From Bacteroidales bacterium UBA4331 (GTDB taxonomy: Bacteria; Bacteroidota; Bacteroidia; Bacteroidales; Paludibacteraceae): DNA of 64,000 nt. Below are positions 32,737-40,478 of the stretch, in pieces. Each line of letters begins with the position of its first letter. Within the stretch, counting starts at the first letter, position 1. Below the pieces are notes generated by a model. The model was not told where the DNA came from, did no database searches, and worked only from the letters and a program-made list of their open reading frames with translations. The translations under genes and the position numbers were made by a program. Location of the stretch: NCBI GenBank assembly GCA_002394395.1, contig DGTR01000037.1, forward strand, positions 1 to 64,000, in the 5' to 3' direction.

Positions 32737-32833
32737 GGGGTCCCCGAAAATTTCTAATTTTTGGGGAGAGCGAGAGCACGGCGAAAATTCATATGAGTTA
32801 CGTAGTAACGAATCGTATTGAGCCGTCGCTCGC
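32737..32833. repeat. Structured tRNA-adjacent element, copy B
   Basis: Same layout as 1367-1465. First hairpin 32742-32766. Long helix GCGAG-ACGGC with GCCGT-CTCGC (ending 32833). Inner hairpin ATATGA-GTTAC (32791-32801) with GTAAC-TCGTAT (32805-32818). Three base pairs differ from copy A by double, compensating changes. It ends 6 bases before tRNA-Cys and lies in its transcript leader. Confidence 0.8.
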
Positions 32834-32839
32834 GCGACG

Positions 32840-32911
32840 GGCCGGTTGGATGAGCGACTTAGTCAGCGGTCTGCAAAACCGTATAGAGCGGTTTGACTCC
32901 GCTACCGGCCT
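32840..32911 (+). tRNA. tRNA-Cys (anticodon GCA)
   Basis: Acceptor GGCCGGT pairs perfectly with ACCGGCC, discriminator T as in tRNA-Cys. Anticodon stem GCGGT/ACCGT with loop CTGCAAA. The T-loop is TTTGACT. Confidence 0.92.
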
Positions 32912-32914
32912 CAG

Positions 32915-32943
32915 AGAGCCGCCCGACCAAGGGTGGCTCTTTT
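32915..32943 (+). terminator. Terminator-like hairpin between tRNA-Cys and sufB
   Basis: AGAGCCGCCC pairs with GGGTGGCTCT (one G-T pair), loop GACCAA, then TTTT. sufB starts 3 bases later without a promoter of its own, so sufB would depend on readthrough. Confidence 0.8.
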
Positions 32944-32946
32944 AAT

Positions 32947-34407
32947 ATGGAAGAAATTATTAAGGACATAACGGAACAGGAGTACAAGTACGGTTTTACG
33001 ACCGACGTGGAGACCGATATCGTACCTGCAGGGCTGAATGAAGACATCGTTCGGCTTATCTCTGCGAAGAAGCACGAGCCCGAATGGTTGCTCGAGTTCC
33101 GCCTCAAGGCCTTCCGCAAATGGCAGACCATGAAGCTCCCCACGTGGGCGCACCTTAATATTCCGGAGATCGACTTCCAAGCTATCTCCTATTATGCTGC
33201 TCCGAAAACGAAGGCCAAATCTCCAAATGGCTCAATAAATGACCAAATGGTAAATGATGAGATCGACGCGGAGATCATGAAGACCTTCGACAAACTCGGT
33301 ATCCCTTTGGAGGAGCGCGCAGCACTCGCAGGAAATATGGCGGTCGATGCGGTCATGGACTCCGTTTCTGTCAAGACCACTTTCCGGCAGACCCTCGCCG
33401 AGAAAGGTATCATCTTCTGCTCCATCTCTGAAGCCGTGCGCGAGTACCCGGAGCTAGTGCAGAAATATCTCGGCTCGGTTGTGCCGCCGACGGATAATTT
33501 CTATGCGGCGCTCAACTCCGCGGTCTTCTCTGACGGTTCCTTCGTCTATGTGCCCAAAGGGGTTCGTTGCCCGATGGAACTAAGCACCTATTTCCGCATC
33601 AATGCCGGCAACACAGGTCAGTTTGAACGAACGCTTCTTATCGCCGACGAAGGCGCGTATCTCTCTTATTTGGAGGGCTGTACAGCCCCCATGCGTGACG
33701 AGAACCAGCTCCACGCGGCCATCGTAGAGATCATCGTTCATAAGGATGCCGAAGTCAAGTATTCGACCGTCCAGAACTGGTACCCGGGCGACAAAAACGG
33801 CAAGGGTGGTATCTATAATTTTGTTACCAAACGCGGTCTCACCCACGAGAACGCGCGCCTCTCCTGGACACAGGTCGAGACAGGTTCTGCCATCACTTGG
33901 AAATACCCCTCCTGCATCCTCCGCGGCGACAACTCCTCGGCAGAGTTCTACTCTGTAGCCCTCACCAATAACTACCAGCAGGCAGATACCGGAACGAAGA
34001 TGATTCATATCGGCAAAAACACCCGTTCCCGCATCGTCTCCAAGGGTATCTCCGCGGGCCATAGCCAGAACGCGTACCGAGGACTCGTGAAGATGGGTAT
34101 CCATGCCGAGAACGCGCGTAATTACAGCCAGTGCGACTCACTCTTACTGGGCGATAAATGCGGCGCACACACCTTCCCGGATATGATCATCTCCAACCCC
34201 ACGGCGACCGTCGAACACGAAGCAACGACCTCCAAGATCAACGAAGACCAACTCTTCTACTGCCAGCAGCGGGGTATCTCCCTCGAGGACGCCGTCGGAC
34301 TGATTGTCAACGGCTATGCCAAAGAAGTCATGGACAAGCTCCCGATGGAGTTTGCCGTCGAGGCGCAGAAACTTCTGCAAGTGAGTCTCGAAGGCTCTGT
34401 CGGATAA
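32947..34407 (+). CDS. sufB: Fe-S cluster assembly protein SufB with an in-frame repeat insertion, 486 aa
   Basis: The sequence matches SufB over its length: [99 protein letters not shown] and the C-terminal FYCQQRGI (longer strings are broken here). SufB with SufC and SufD forms the scaffold on which Fe-S clusters are built. An MVNDQ-type insertion (about residues 90-104, [15 protein letters not shown]) breaks the N-terminal region. sufC and sufD are not next to it; the following gene is an aquaporin. Confidence 0.95.
   Translation: MEEIIKDITEQEYKYGFTTDVETDIVPAGLNEDIVRLISAKKHEPEWLLEFRLKAFRKWQTMKLPTWAHLNIPEIDFQAISYYAAPKTKAKSPNGSINDQMVNDEIDAEIMKTFDKLGIPLEERAALAGNMAVDAVMDSVSVKTTFRQTLAEKGIIFCSISEAVREYPELVQKYLGSVVPPTDNFYAALNSAVFSDGSFVYVPKGVRCPMELSTYFRINAGNTGQFERTLLIADEGAYLSYLEGCTAPMRDENQLHAAIVEIIVHKDAEVKYSTVQNWYPGDKNGKGGIYNFVTKRGLTHENARLSWTQVETGSAITWKYPSCILRGDNSSAEFYSVALTNNYQQADTGTKMIHIGKNTRSRIVSKGISAGHSQNAYRGLVKMGIHAENARNYSQCDSLLLGDKCGAHTFPDMIISNPTATVEHEATTSKINEDQLFYCQQRGISLEDAVGLIVNGYAKEVMDKLPMEFAVEAQKLLQVSLEGSVG
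33216..33257 (+). repeat. MVNDQ-family repeat inside sufB (long form)
   Basis: AAATCTCCAAATGGCTCAAT followed by AAATGACCAAATGGTAAATG. The first part is identical to the copy in murI, at 44195-44254 on the other strand. Confidence 0.9.
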
Positions 34408-34448
34408 AAAAGCAACTTTATTGTTTAACCCTTAAATAATAAAACAAA

Positions 34449-35162
34449 ATGAAATTATGTAATAAGTTTGCTGCAGAGTTCTTCGGAACGGCAGTTTTGG
34501 TTCTGGGCGGTTGTGGAACGGCCCTGTTTGGACATGTTGGTTTTCTGGGCGTAGCCCTCGCGTTCGGTCTGACGATTGTCGCTGCGGCTTACGGAATAGG
34601 CGACATTAGTGGCGCACATCTGAATCCGGCTGTCAGCCTGGGTGTCTTTGTCAATGGTCGTATGTCCGCGAAAGAGATGCTCTGGTACTGGTGCGCACAG
34701 ATCCTCGGCGCTATCGCTGCGGCTGCTATCCTCTTTGGTATCGCTAAATCCGCTGGTATGGAAATCGGTACGTTCGCTGCGAACGGCTACGGAGACTTCT
34801 TCTCCGCTGCTGATGTAGAGGCCGGTTACCTCCAAACGAATGTATGGGGTGCTTTCGCTACCGAGTGCGTCCTGACCTTTGTTTTCCTCATGGTCATCCT
34901 CGGTGTAACGGACAGCAAGCACGCTAACGGTGCTTTCGGTGGTCTGGCAATCGGTCTGACGCTGACCCTCATCCACTTGATCTCTATTCCGTTGACCAAC
35001 ACTTCGGTTAACCCCGCACGTTCGATCTCGCAGGCCCTCTTCTCCGAGAATGCACTCGCTCTTCCGCAGCTTTGGCTCTTCATCGTGGCTCCCCTCCTTG
35101 GCGCAGCGCTCGCAGGCCTCTGCTACAAGTACATCTCCTGCGAAGGTAACTGCAAGAAATAA
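34449..35162 (+). CDS. aqpZ: Aquaporin Z-type water channel, 237 aa
   Basis: Six membrane helices with two half-helix motifs, HLNPAVS (about residues 57-63) and SVNPARS (about 187-193), define a MIP-family channel. AEFFGTAVLVLGGCGTALF opens helix 1, as in AqpZ. It allows rapid water flow across the inner membrane. It follows sufB by 41 bases with no clear promoter, and its transcript ends at a terminator that overlaps a promoter-like sequence. Confidence 0.94.
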   Translation: MKLCNKFAAEFFGTAVLVLGGCGTALFGHVGFLGVALAFGLTIVAAAYGIGDISGAHLNPAVSLGVFVNGRMSAKEMLWYWCAQILGAIAAAAILFGIAKSAGMEIGTFAANGYGDFFSAADVEAGYLQTNVWGAFATECVLTFVFLMVILGVTDSKHANGAFGGLAIGLTLTLIHLISIPLTNTSVNPARSISQALFSENALALPQLWLFIVAPLLGAALAGLCYKYISCEGNCKK

Positions 35163-35192
35163 GAGCATCTTCGATCTCTCGAAAAATCTCAA

Positions 35193-35229
35193 AAAAATGG
35201 CATACCTCTTGCGTATGTCATTTTTTTTG
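35193..35229 (+). terminator. Terminator of aqpZ with promoter-like 3-prime arm
   Basis: AAAAAATGGCATAC pairs with GTATGTCATTTTTT (one mismatch-like G-T pair). The second arm contains TTGCGTATGTCA, the upstream promoter element used elsewhere. The same hairpin recurs at 40351-40388. Confidence 0.75.
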
Positions 35230-35360
35230 TGAGTTTGTGTACTTCGAGGGCACCGACACGGCAAGCCGTCCCACCTCGAAAGTACGGTCGCACGTTCGTG
35301 CTCATCCCCAAGTATTTTGCTATAAAAATACAAGTAAACTCAATTTTTATTTCAAAATCC

Positions 35361-35391
35361 TTGTGTATGTCAAACTTTTGTTGTACCTTTG
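35361..35391 (+). promoter_or_regulatory. Promoter of the 153-aa hypothetical gene
   Basis: TTG (35361-35363), TACCTTTG (35384-35391), 20-base spacer. It is followed by GCAGCCGCAAAGGTTT, identical to the start of the RhuM-like unit at 40392-40413. Confidence 0.75.
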
Positions 35392-35416
35392 CAGCCGCAA
35401 AGGTTTGGATAGCAGT

Positions 35417-35878
35417 ATGACCACTTTAACACATAGCGAAAAAGAAGCCATTATGAAGGATATGAAGTCCTTCGACGAGCCCATGCCGGCGGTGGGAATC
35501 TTCTGGTACGACCCCGAGGAGCACGATTTCTTCGGCGTCTATAAAAAAGAACTGACACCAAAGATGGTAGAGGATGCCGCAGACAAAGGACTTCCGTATA
35601 TCAACTACCAGACTTTGCACAGGCAGGTTTGGCAAAAACAGTATTTTAAGGCTTTGGCAAAGCACGAGCCTACGAAGTTTAGTGGCGATTACACCCAAGT
35701 TCCGCGTGGGCGCGTATCGTGGGCGGTGGATCATTTTGTGGTCTTTGTCGGTCAGTGGGCAAAGGACATAGAGGAGGAGTTGACTGCATTGTTGGAAAAA
35801 TACTTCGCCCTGCCGTACTTCGAATTCAAATACGACGAGCACTGGGACTTAGGTCACGGCTGGTCCGGAGATTTATAA
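35417..35878 (+). CDS. Hypothetical protein, 153 aa
   Basis: I do not recognise the family by name. The sequence begins MTTLTHSEKEAIMKDMKSFD and contains VGIFWYDPEEHDFFGVYKKEL, GLPYINYQTLHRQVWQKQYF and SWAVDHFVVFVGQWAKDIEEEL, a compact alpha/beta layout with no signal peptide and many aromatic residues. The promoter at 35361-35391 sets the start at 35417, although the frame is open further upstream. It shares its 5-prime promoter sequence and its 3-prime tail (35900-35923) with the RhuM-like unit. Confidence 0.6.
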   Translation: MTTLTHSEKEAIMKDMKSFDEPMPAVGIFWYDPEEHDFFGVYKKELTPKMVEDAADKGLPYINYQTLHRQVWQKQYFKALAKHEPTKFSGDYTQVPRGRVSWAVDHFVVFVGQWAKDIEEELTALLEKYFALPYFEFKYDEHWDLGHGWSGDL

Positions 35879-35899
35879 ACTGACCCAAGTCTGACCGCT

Positions 35900-35923
35900 G
35901 GCACCGACAGCGTAAAAAAGCGG
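35900..35923 (+). repeat. Shared gene-tail repeat, copy 1
   Basis: Contains GACAGCGTAAAAAAGCGG preceded by GGCACC. A 24-base copy with one change is at 41358-41381, and a shorter related piece at 42408-42422. Confidence 0.8.
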
Positions 35924-35986
35924 ATAAAATATAGAAATATAAAAGCGCAAAGCGTTGCGCCATCATAAAGCGTAATAAGCCAAAGC

Positions 35987-36122
35987 TTGATTTGTTGAAA
36001 CTTCGACACTTTTAACAAAATCAAAATCACTCAAGTACGGTTTATGCACGCTCACGTAGTAGCGTGAGTTTTCCGTGCATTTATTTGAGTGATAAAGGTA
36101 GTCGAAGACCTCAACAAATCAA
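35987..36122. other. 136-base nested inverted repeat
   Basis: Four nested helices: TTGATTTGTTGA (35987-35998) plus CTTCGAC with GTCGAAG plus TCAACAAATCAA (to 36122); ATCACTCAA with TTGAGTGAT; ATGCACG with CGTGCAT; CTCACG with CGTGAG around a TAGTAG loop. It fills most of the gap 35879-36182. No ORF covers it. Confidence 0.85.
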
Positions 36123-36182
36123 ATGAAGCGAACGAAAACGCACGCTTTTTGTGTATTTATGGTAAAAAAATGTTATAAACTA

Positions 36183-36213
36183 TTGCATAATTCAAGAAAA
36201 AGCTGTAATTTTG
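36183..36213 (+). promoter_or_regulatory. Promoter of the 257-aa secreted protein gene
   Basis: TTG (36183-36185), TAATTTTG (36206-36213), 20-base spacer, TTGCATAATTCA extension. Confidence 0.75.
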
Positions 36214-36243
36214 CAGCGAATTGTTAATAAAACGTTCAAATTT

Positions 36244-37017
36244 ATGAAAAAAAGATTTCTTCTTGTTCTGGCAGCAGTCTTTGCCAGCGTAGCGCTTCAG
36301 GCGCAGTTTATTACACAAATGAGCTTGCTCACGCCTCATTATTATCCGGGTGAAGTGTATTTCGTGGACGGACATTCCGAAGAATACGCGGAGGTGGAGT
36401 TACCGCGAGTCGGCAAAGGCAAGCTGGGGGTCAAAAAGAATGCAGAGGATAAAGGACACATCGATATAGATGCGGCGAATATCGTTGGTATCAAGATCTG
36501 GCATAAGAATTTTCCGGATAAGAAGCACGTGTTGTACTACGTCCACGCCCGCAAATCGATGATGCAGAGTGAGCATCAATGGGGTAATCCGGTGATGGGA
36601 AGTGCATGGGGAGTGGTCTTTCAATGCGAGATGAACTATCAAATGGATAAGAAAACAGGCGATTTGAATTTTATTAAGTTTGTAGGTGGAAACGGACCGG
36701 ACACCCCAACCCTCTATTATCTCGTCCGCCCGGAGTTGGAACTGGCTGAATTGGCAATGGTGAATGGCAGTTTTATGGCAATGAAGAAAGCGGCAGCAAA
36801 ACTGTTTGCTGAGAATGAAGAGATCGCTACGGCTATCAAGAAAGGCAAACTCAAAGGCTCCGATATGCAGTATATCTTGGACGAGATGGCGGGGGACAAG
36901 AAAGCGGAAAAGCCGCTAAAAGTGATTCCTGAAGACAACGCCATGCCGGAAGAAAAAGCTGTTCCGGAGACGAAGACGGACTCAGTTTCGAATGGTGTAG
37001 TGGGTGACGACGAATAA
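36244..37017 (+). CDS. Secreted hypothetical protein, 257 aa
   Basis: The signal peptide is MKKRFLLVLAAVFASVALQAQ. The mature part has FITQMSLLTPHYYPGEVYFV, DGHSEEYAEVELPRVGKGKL and LNFIKFVGGNGPDTPTLYYLV, and a C-terminal tail rich in Glu, Pro and Lys (about 215-257). I do not recognise the family. The promoter at 36183-36213 supports the ATG at 36244. The following protease gene begins 11 bases downstream, so the two may act together at the envelope. Confidence 0.65.
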   Translation: MKKRFLLVLAAVFASVALQAQFITQMSLLTPHYYPGEVYFVDGHSEEYAEVELPRVGKGKLGVKKNAEDKGHIDIDAANIVGIKIWHKNFPDKKHVLYYVHARKSMMQSEHQWGNPVMGSAWGVVFQCEMNYQMDKKTGDLNFIKFVGGNGPDTPTLYYLVRPELELAELAMVNGSFMAMKKAAAKLFAENEEIATAIKKGKLKGSDMQYILDEMAGDKKAEKPLKVIPEDNAMPEEKAVPETKTDSVSNGVVGDDE

Positions 37018-37028
37018 TTTTTTCTGAT

Positions 37029-38525
37029 ATGAAACGTATTTTCTATTTGGCAGCTATGCTGCTGTGTGTGCTGCTGCCGGCTTCTGCGCAAGGCTTGCGG
37101 CATAGTGTTTGTGTCGTTGAACCGGAGTATTCCGATGCGGACAAATCGCTCATGGGCGACTACGCCCTCTATACGGCGAGAGCCGGAATGAGAAGTGCTT
37201 CGCGGGCGTTGACCGCCTATAAGAACGAAGGAACCTTCGGTTCGGGTGTCGTAGTGGAGCAGGGTGGTAAGAAATTTGTGCTCACCAACCTCCATGTCAT
37301 CGGCTATGCCGGGAAAGCAACCCTCACCTTTCAGCTCCACGAGAAAACGCTCCGTTATGAGCATTGCGAAGTGACGAATATCGGCGAAGCGGACTTGGCG
37401 GCAATCGCTCTTCCTGCGGAATGCGAGATGATTGCCCTGCCGCTTTATGCCGGTGAGATAGAGGAAGATCTCTCTATTGTGGCAGCAGGTTTTCCCGAGT
37501 TGGCAAATAAACCGTCCTGGCAACTCACGCGCGGAAGCATCTCCAACGCACGCGTGGATGTCGATAGTCACGAGCACGCTTCGCGTATCATCCAACATAC
37601 GGCTTCTATTGATCCCGGTAGTAGCGGAGGACCGCTACTGCTCAAAAACGCGGCAGGCAAGTACGAGATCTTGGGCATCAACACATGGAAGGCTTTCTAT
37701 CGCGAAGGAGTGGGATTGGCAATCGGGAAAGAAGATGTGCAAGCGTTTATCGCCACATTAGGAGCATCTAAAATAGATGCAAGCAAGGAGATCGAGCCGC
37801 TGCGGTCGCTCTCCGGCGAAGATTGGTTGTATGTGTTCCGCCAGTTGCCGGATTCGGTTCAAAAAGATTTAAGGGAGACGGATTGGCATTTGCCGCTTGA
37901 TCCCGCGCTGCGCACACTTGCTGTCCGTGATAGTCTGATTGCGCAAAAGGGGAAGGCTGCCAAGAAATTCGAGCGCTCCGCAACGCATATCGTGACGGAT
38001 ATGGATAATATGAACCATGTGCGGTTGGTCTATGACAATTATCTGGGAATGAACCAGCAGGTGGGGCTGCAAGTAGGGCATGATTGGTTGGGCTATATCG
38101 TTACCGGCATTCAGATAACCGCGCTTATCGAAGAAGCCATGACCGAGGACGAGATTTTCGCTACCAAGTTAGGTTATAAAACCTGCGCGGGAGCGATGTT
38201 CGGGCTCTATGTCGGAGGTCAGTTGCCCATTCAGGTGGGAAAATACATGCTTGTTCCGCGTATTACCCAGAGTGCCGGAGCCGGACCGATGAAAACGGGA
38301 AATATCTATGGTGGTTTTGCCCTTCTCACGGATACGCGTATAGGGCTCGATTGGCGTATCCCGTTCAACTCCGTGGACTTGGTCCTGGGACTTCATTACG
38401 CGATGGATTGGCAGTGGACTAAGAATGACCTGAAGATCCCGGCGTTCAAGCCCAAAAGCAATAACGAAGCCTTCAACCAATACCTCCAGCACGGCGTCGG
38501 CATCACCCTTGGTGTCGCATGGTAA
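37029..38525 (+). CDS. Trypsin-like serine protease with a C-terminal barrel-like domain, 498 aa
   Basis: The signal peptide is MKRIFYLAAMLLCVLLPASA. Residues 66-250 are a trypsin-like (HtrA-related) domain with the catalytic triad His89 (TNLHVIG), Asp122 (EADLAAI) and Ser199 (DPGSSGGPLL). There is no PDZ domain. The last 190 residues alternate short hydrophobic strands and turns (CAGAMFGLYVGGQLPIQVG, FALLTDTRIGLDWRIP) and end GVGITLGVAW, like an outer-membrane barrel. If so, the protease is tethered to the outer membrane. The combination is inferred from pattern only. Confidence 0.7.
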   Translation: MKRIFYLAAMLLCVLLPASAQGLRHSVCVVEPEYSDADKSLMGDYALYTARAGMRSASRALTAYKNEGTFGSGVVVEQGGKKFVLTNLHVIGYAGKATLTFQLHEKTLRYEHCEVTNIGEADLAAIALPAECEMIALPLYAGEIEEDLSIVAAGFPELANKPSWQLTRGSISNARVDVDSHEHASRIIQHTASIDPGSSGGPLLLKNAAGKYEILGINTWKAFYREGVGLAIGKEDVQAFIATLGASKIDASKEIEPLRSLSGEDWLYVFRQLPDSVQKDLRETDWHLPLDPALRTLAVRDSLIAQKGKAAKKFERSATHIVTDMDNMNHVRLVYDNYLGMNQQVGLQVGHDWLGYIVTGIQITALIEEAMTEDEIFATKLGYKTCAGAMFGLYVGGQLPIQVGKYMLVPRITQSAGAGPMKTGNIYGGFALLTDTRIGLDWRIPFNSVDLVLGLHYAMDWQWTKNDLKIPAFKPKSNNEAFNQYLQHGVGITLGVAW

Positions 38526-38582
38526 TCATTTTTGTATCAACTATTGAACAGTTGTGCCCGACACGAATTTAGGGTAAACATT

Positions 38583-40331
38583 ATGAAATTCAGATTTTGG
38601 GCATTGCTGGCAATCGGCGCCTGTATATGTCCGATGGCGGCTTCCGTAAAGTATTCCTGTGATTTTGAGGATGCCACAATCCGTAACAGGTGGGTGCTGA
38701 ACCGTACAGCGAATCAGAATGTGTACAACCAGTTGGCTAATAAATGGTATCTCGGAGAGCTGGGGAATAGTACTCCGGACGGTCACTACGGACTCTATAT
38801 TTCCGATGATAACGGTCTGAATGCACATTATTCCAACAGCCCATGTTGGGTAGCCGCGTATGACACTCTTACGCTTGAATATAAGTCTTCCGGCAGTTAT
38901 ACGCTTACTTTCGATTACTGCGTAACTGGAAATAGGGCGAGCGCTTTCGATGGGTTGCATGTTCTCTGGATTCCGGTGACGAAAGAGAATGGTGATTCCA
39001 TAAAAGTGATGTCGTTTGCAAATGTTTCCGGGCAGGTCCCTTTGATGTATTCCGAATATGTACTTTCGCATGTGGGGGATGCCGGGTATATTTATGGTAC
39101 TGCTTTATGGCAGCAATGTGTAATAACCATTTCCGGTCGTGCGTGCAACGGAAAACCACACTATCTGGCTTTCGTGTGGGCGAACGAAAATATAGCGGCG
39201 AAGCAGCCGGGAGCTAAGATTGATAACATACAGATTTACGATAGTGCTCCGTGTGAAGCCCCCACTGACTTGACAGTACAAAGACAAGGGCATAATGTGC
39301 AATTGGACTGGAACGGAACGGCTGCCGAATACGAGGTGTCCGTTTATTCCGGTACTACTGATACATGGATTGATACGCGAATAGAAACGGGTACCTCCGC
39401 CTCTTTTACGAATATTCCTGCCGGTCAGACGAGTTTTAGTGTCCGCGCTTTGTGCGAAGGGGGACTGTATGGCCTGAAGGCACTTGTTTCTCGTTTTATT
39501 TACTATCCGGAACAGATGTGTGTGGACTTCCTTAATCTGGACAATGCGAAGTGCTATGTGAACAACTCATCTGTCTCCAACACAATGGTATTCAATGATT
39601 TCCGGAAGGTGTCTCCTGTCAATTACGGTCCTTCCTCTGGAAACAGCCGTCATTCTCTGCATTTTGACCCTTACGAAACGGAACCTCGCACGGGAAATGT
39701 AGTTTCGGTCGTCCCGGATGGCGAGTTTGCATCGGTACGCTTGGGTAACTGGAGTGGTGGAAGCGAGGCGGAACGGATAGAATTCGACTTTGTCGGAGAT
39801 ACGATCAATTATCCTGTTTTAGTGTTCAAATATCTGCCTTTTATTGAAGAACCGACTCATGAAGCGACTGCTAATCCGCGTATACAGGTGGATGTTCTCG
39901 CCAATGGTCAATCTTTAGGTCCGGATTATCAATTGGACATAAACGGAAACGATCTTTTTGACAATCAAACACTTACTCCGGAAGCCATCGGGAAAGGTTG
40001 GCATATAACCGGTCCTACAGAGGCGCAGACCATGGGGAATATTATCTGGAAGGAATGGACAACGGCTGTCTTCGACCTCCGTAATCTGCTGTTACATGGT
40101 CAGGAACTGACATTACGGGTCACTTCTTTTGATTGCACTCATGGTGGTCATTGCGGCTATGTCTATTTTACTATAGGAGGTAGTGATGATTCCATTCTCC
40201 TTCCCGGTGAAGTGACACACATAGAGCACATCACAGAGCATGCCTCCCCTGTTAAAATCCTCCGCAACGGTCAGATCCTCATCCTCCGCGGAGAGAAGGT
40301 ATATACCATCACAGGACAGGAAGTGAGGTAA
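38583..40331 (+). CDS. Secreted surface protein with FN3-like domain and C-terminal tag, 582 aa
   Basis: The signal peptide is MKFRFWALLAIGACICPMAAS. An N-terminal beta-sandwich (about 22-220; SCDFEDATIRNRWVLNRT, KIDNIQIYDSAPCEAP) resembles MAM/cleaved-adhesin domains. A fibronectin-III-like domain follows (about 222-310; LTVQRQGHNVQLDWNG), then a second sandwich (about 320-540). The last 30 residues (SPVKILRNGQILILRGEK and onward) carry the tag shared with the proteins at 18344, 20417 and 41418. A Bacteroidota surface adhesin or binding protein is inferred; no enzyme motif is visible. Confidence 0.7.
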   Translation: MKFRFWALLAIGACICPMAASVKYSCDFEDATIRNRWVLNRTANQNVYNQLANKWYLGELGNSTPDGHYGLYISDDNGLNAHYSNSPCWVAAYDTLTLEYKSSGSYTLTFDYCVTGNRASAFDGLHVLWIPVTKENGDSIKVMSFANVSGQVPLMYSEYVLSHVGDAGYIYGTALWQQCVITISGRACNGKPHYLAFVWANENIAAKQPGAKIDNIQIYDSAPCEAPTDLTVQRQGHNVQLDWNGTAAEYEVSVYSGTTDTWIDTRIETGTSASFTNIPAGQTSFSVRALCEGGLYGLKALVSRFIYYPEQMCVDFLNLDNAKCYVNNSSVSNTMVFNDFRKVSPVNYGPSSGNSRHSLHFDPYETEPRTGNVVSVVPDGEFASVRLGNWSGGSEAERIEFDFVGDTINYPVLVFKYLPFIEEPTHEATANPRIQVDVLANGQSLGPDYQLDINGNDLFDNQTLTPEAIGKGWHITGPTEAQTMGNIIWKEWTTAVFDLRNLLLHGQELTLRVTSFDCTHGGHCGYVYFTIGGSDDSILLPGEVTHIEHITEHASPVKILRNGQILILRGEKVYTITGQEVR

Positions 40332-40350
40332 CAAAAAACTAAATTAGTAC

Positions 40351-40388
40351 AAAAAATGGCATACAAATTTGCGTATGTCATTTTTTTT
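40351..40388 (+). terminator. Terminator overlapping the promoter of the RhuM-like gene
   Basis: AAAAAATGGCATAC pairs with GTATGTCATTTTTT, as at 35193-35229. The second arm and T-run are the upstream element and spacer of the next promoter. Confidence 0.75.
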
Positions 40389-40399
40389 GTGTACCTTTG
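40368..40399 (+). promoter_or_regulatory. Promoter of the RhuM-like gene
   Basis: TTTG (40368-40371), TACCTTTG (40392-40399), 20-base spacer, TTTGCGTATGTCA extension. Confidence 0.8.
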
Positions 40400-40478
40400 C
40401 AGCCGCAAAGGTTTAGAGCCTCTCCGTCACTCACTGACGTTAAAAAGATGAAGATATAATAAAAGACGTTTATTGACG

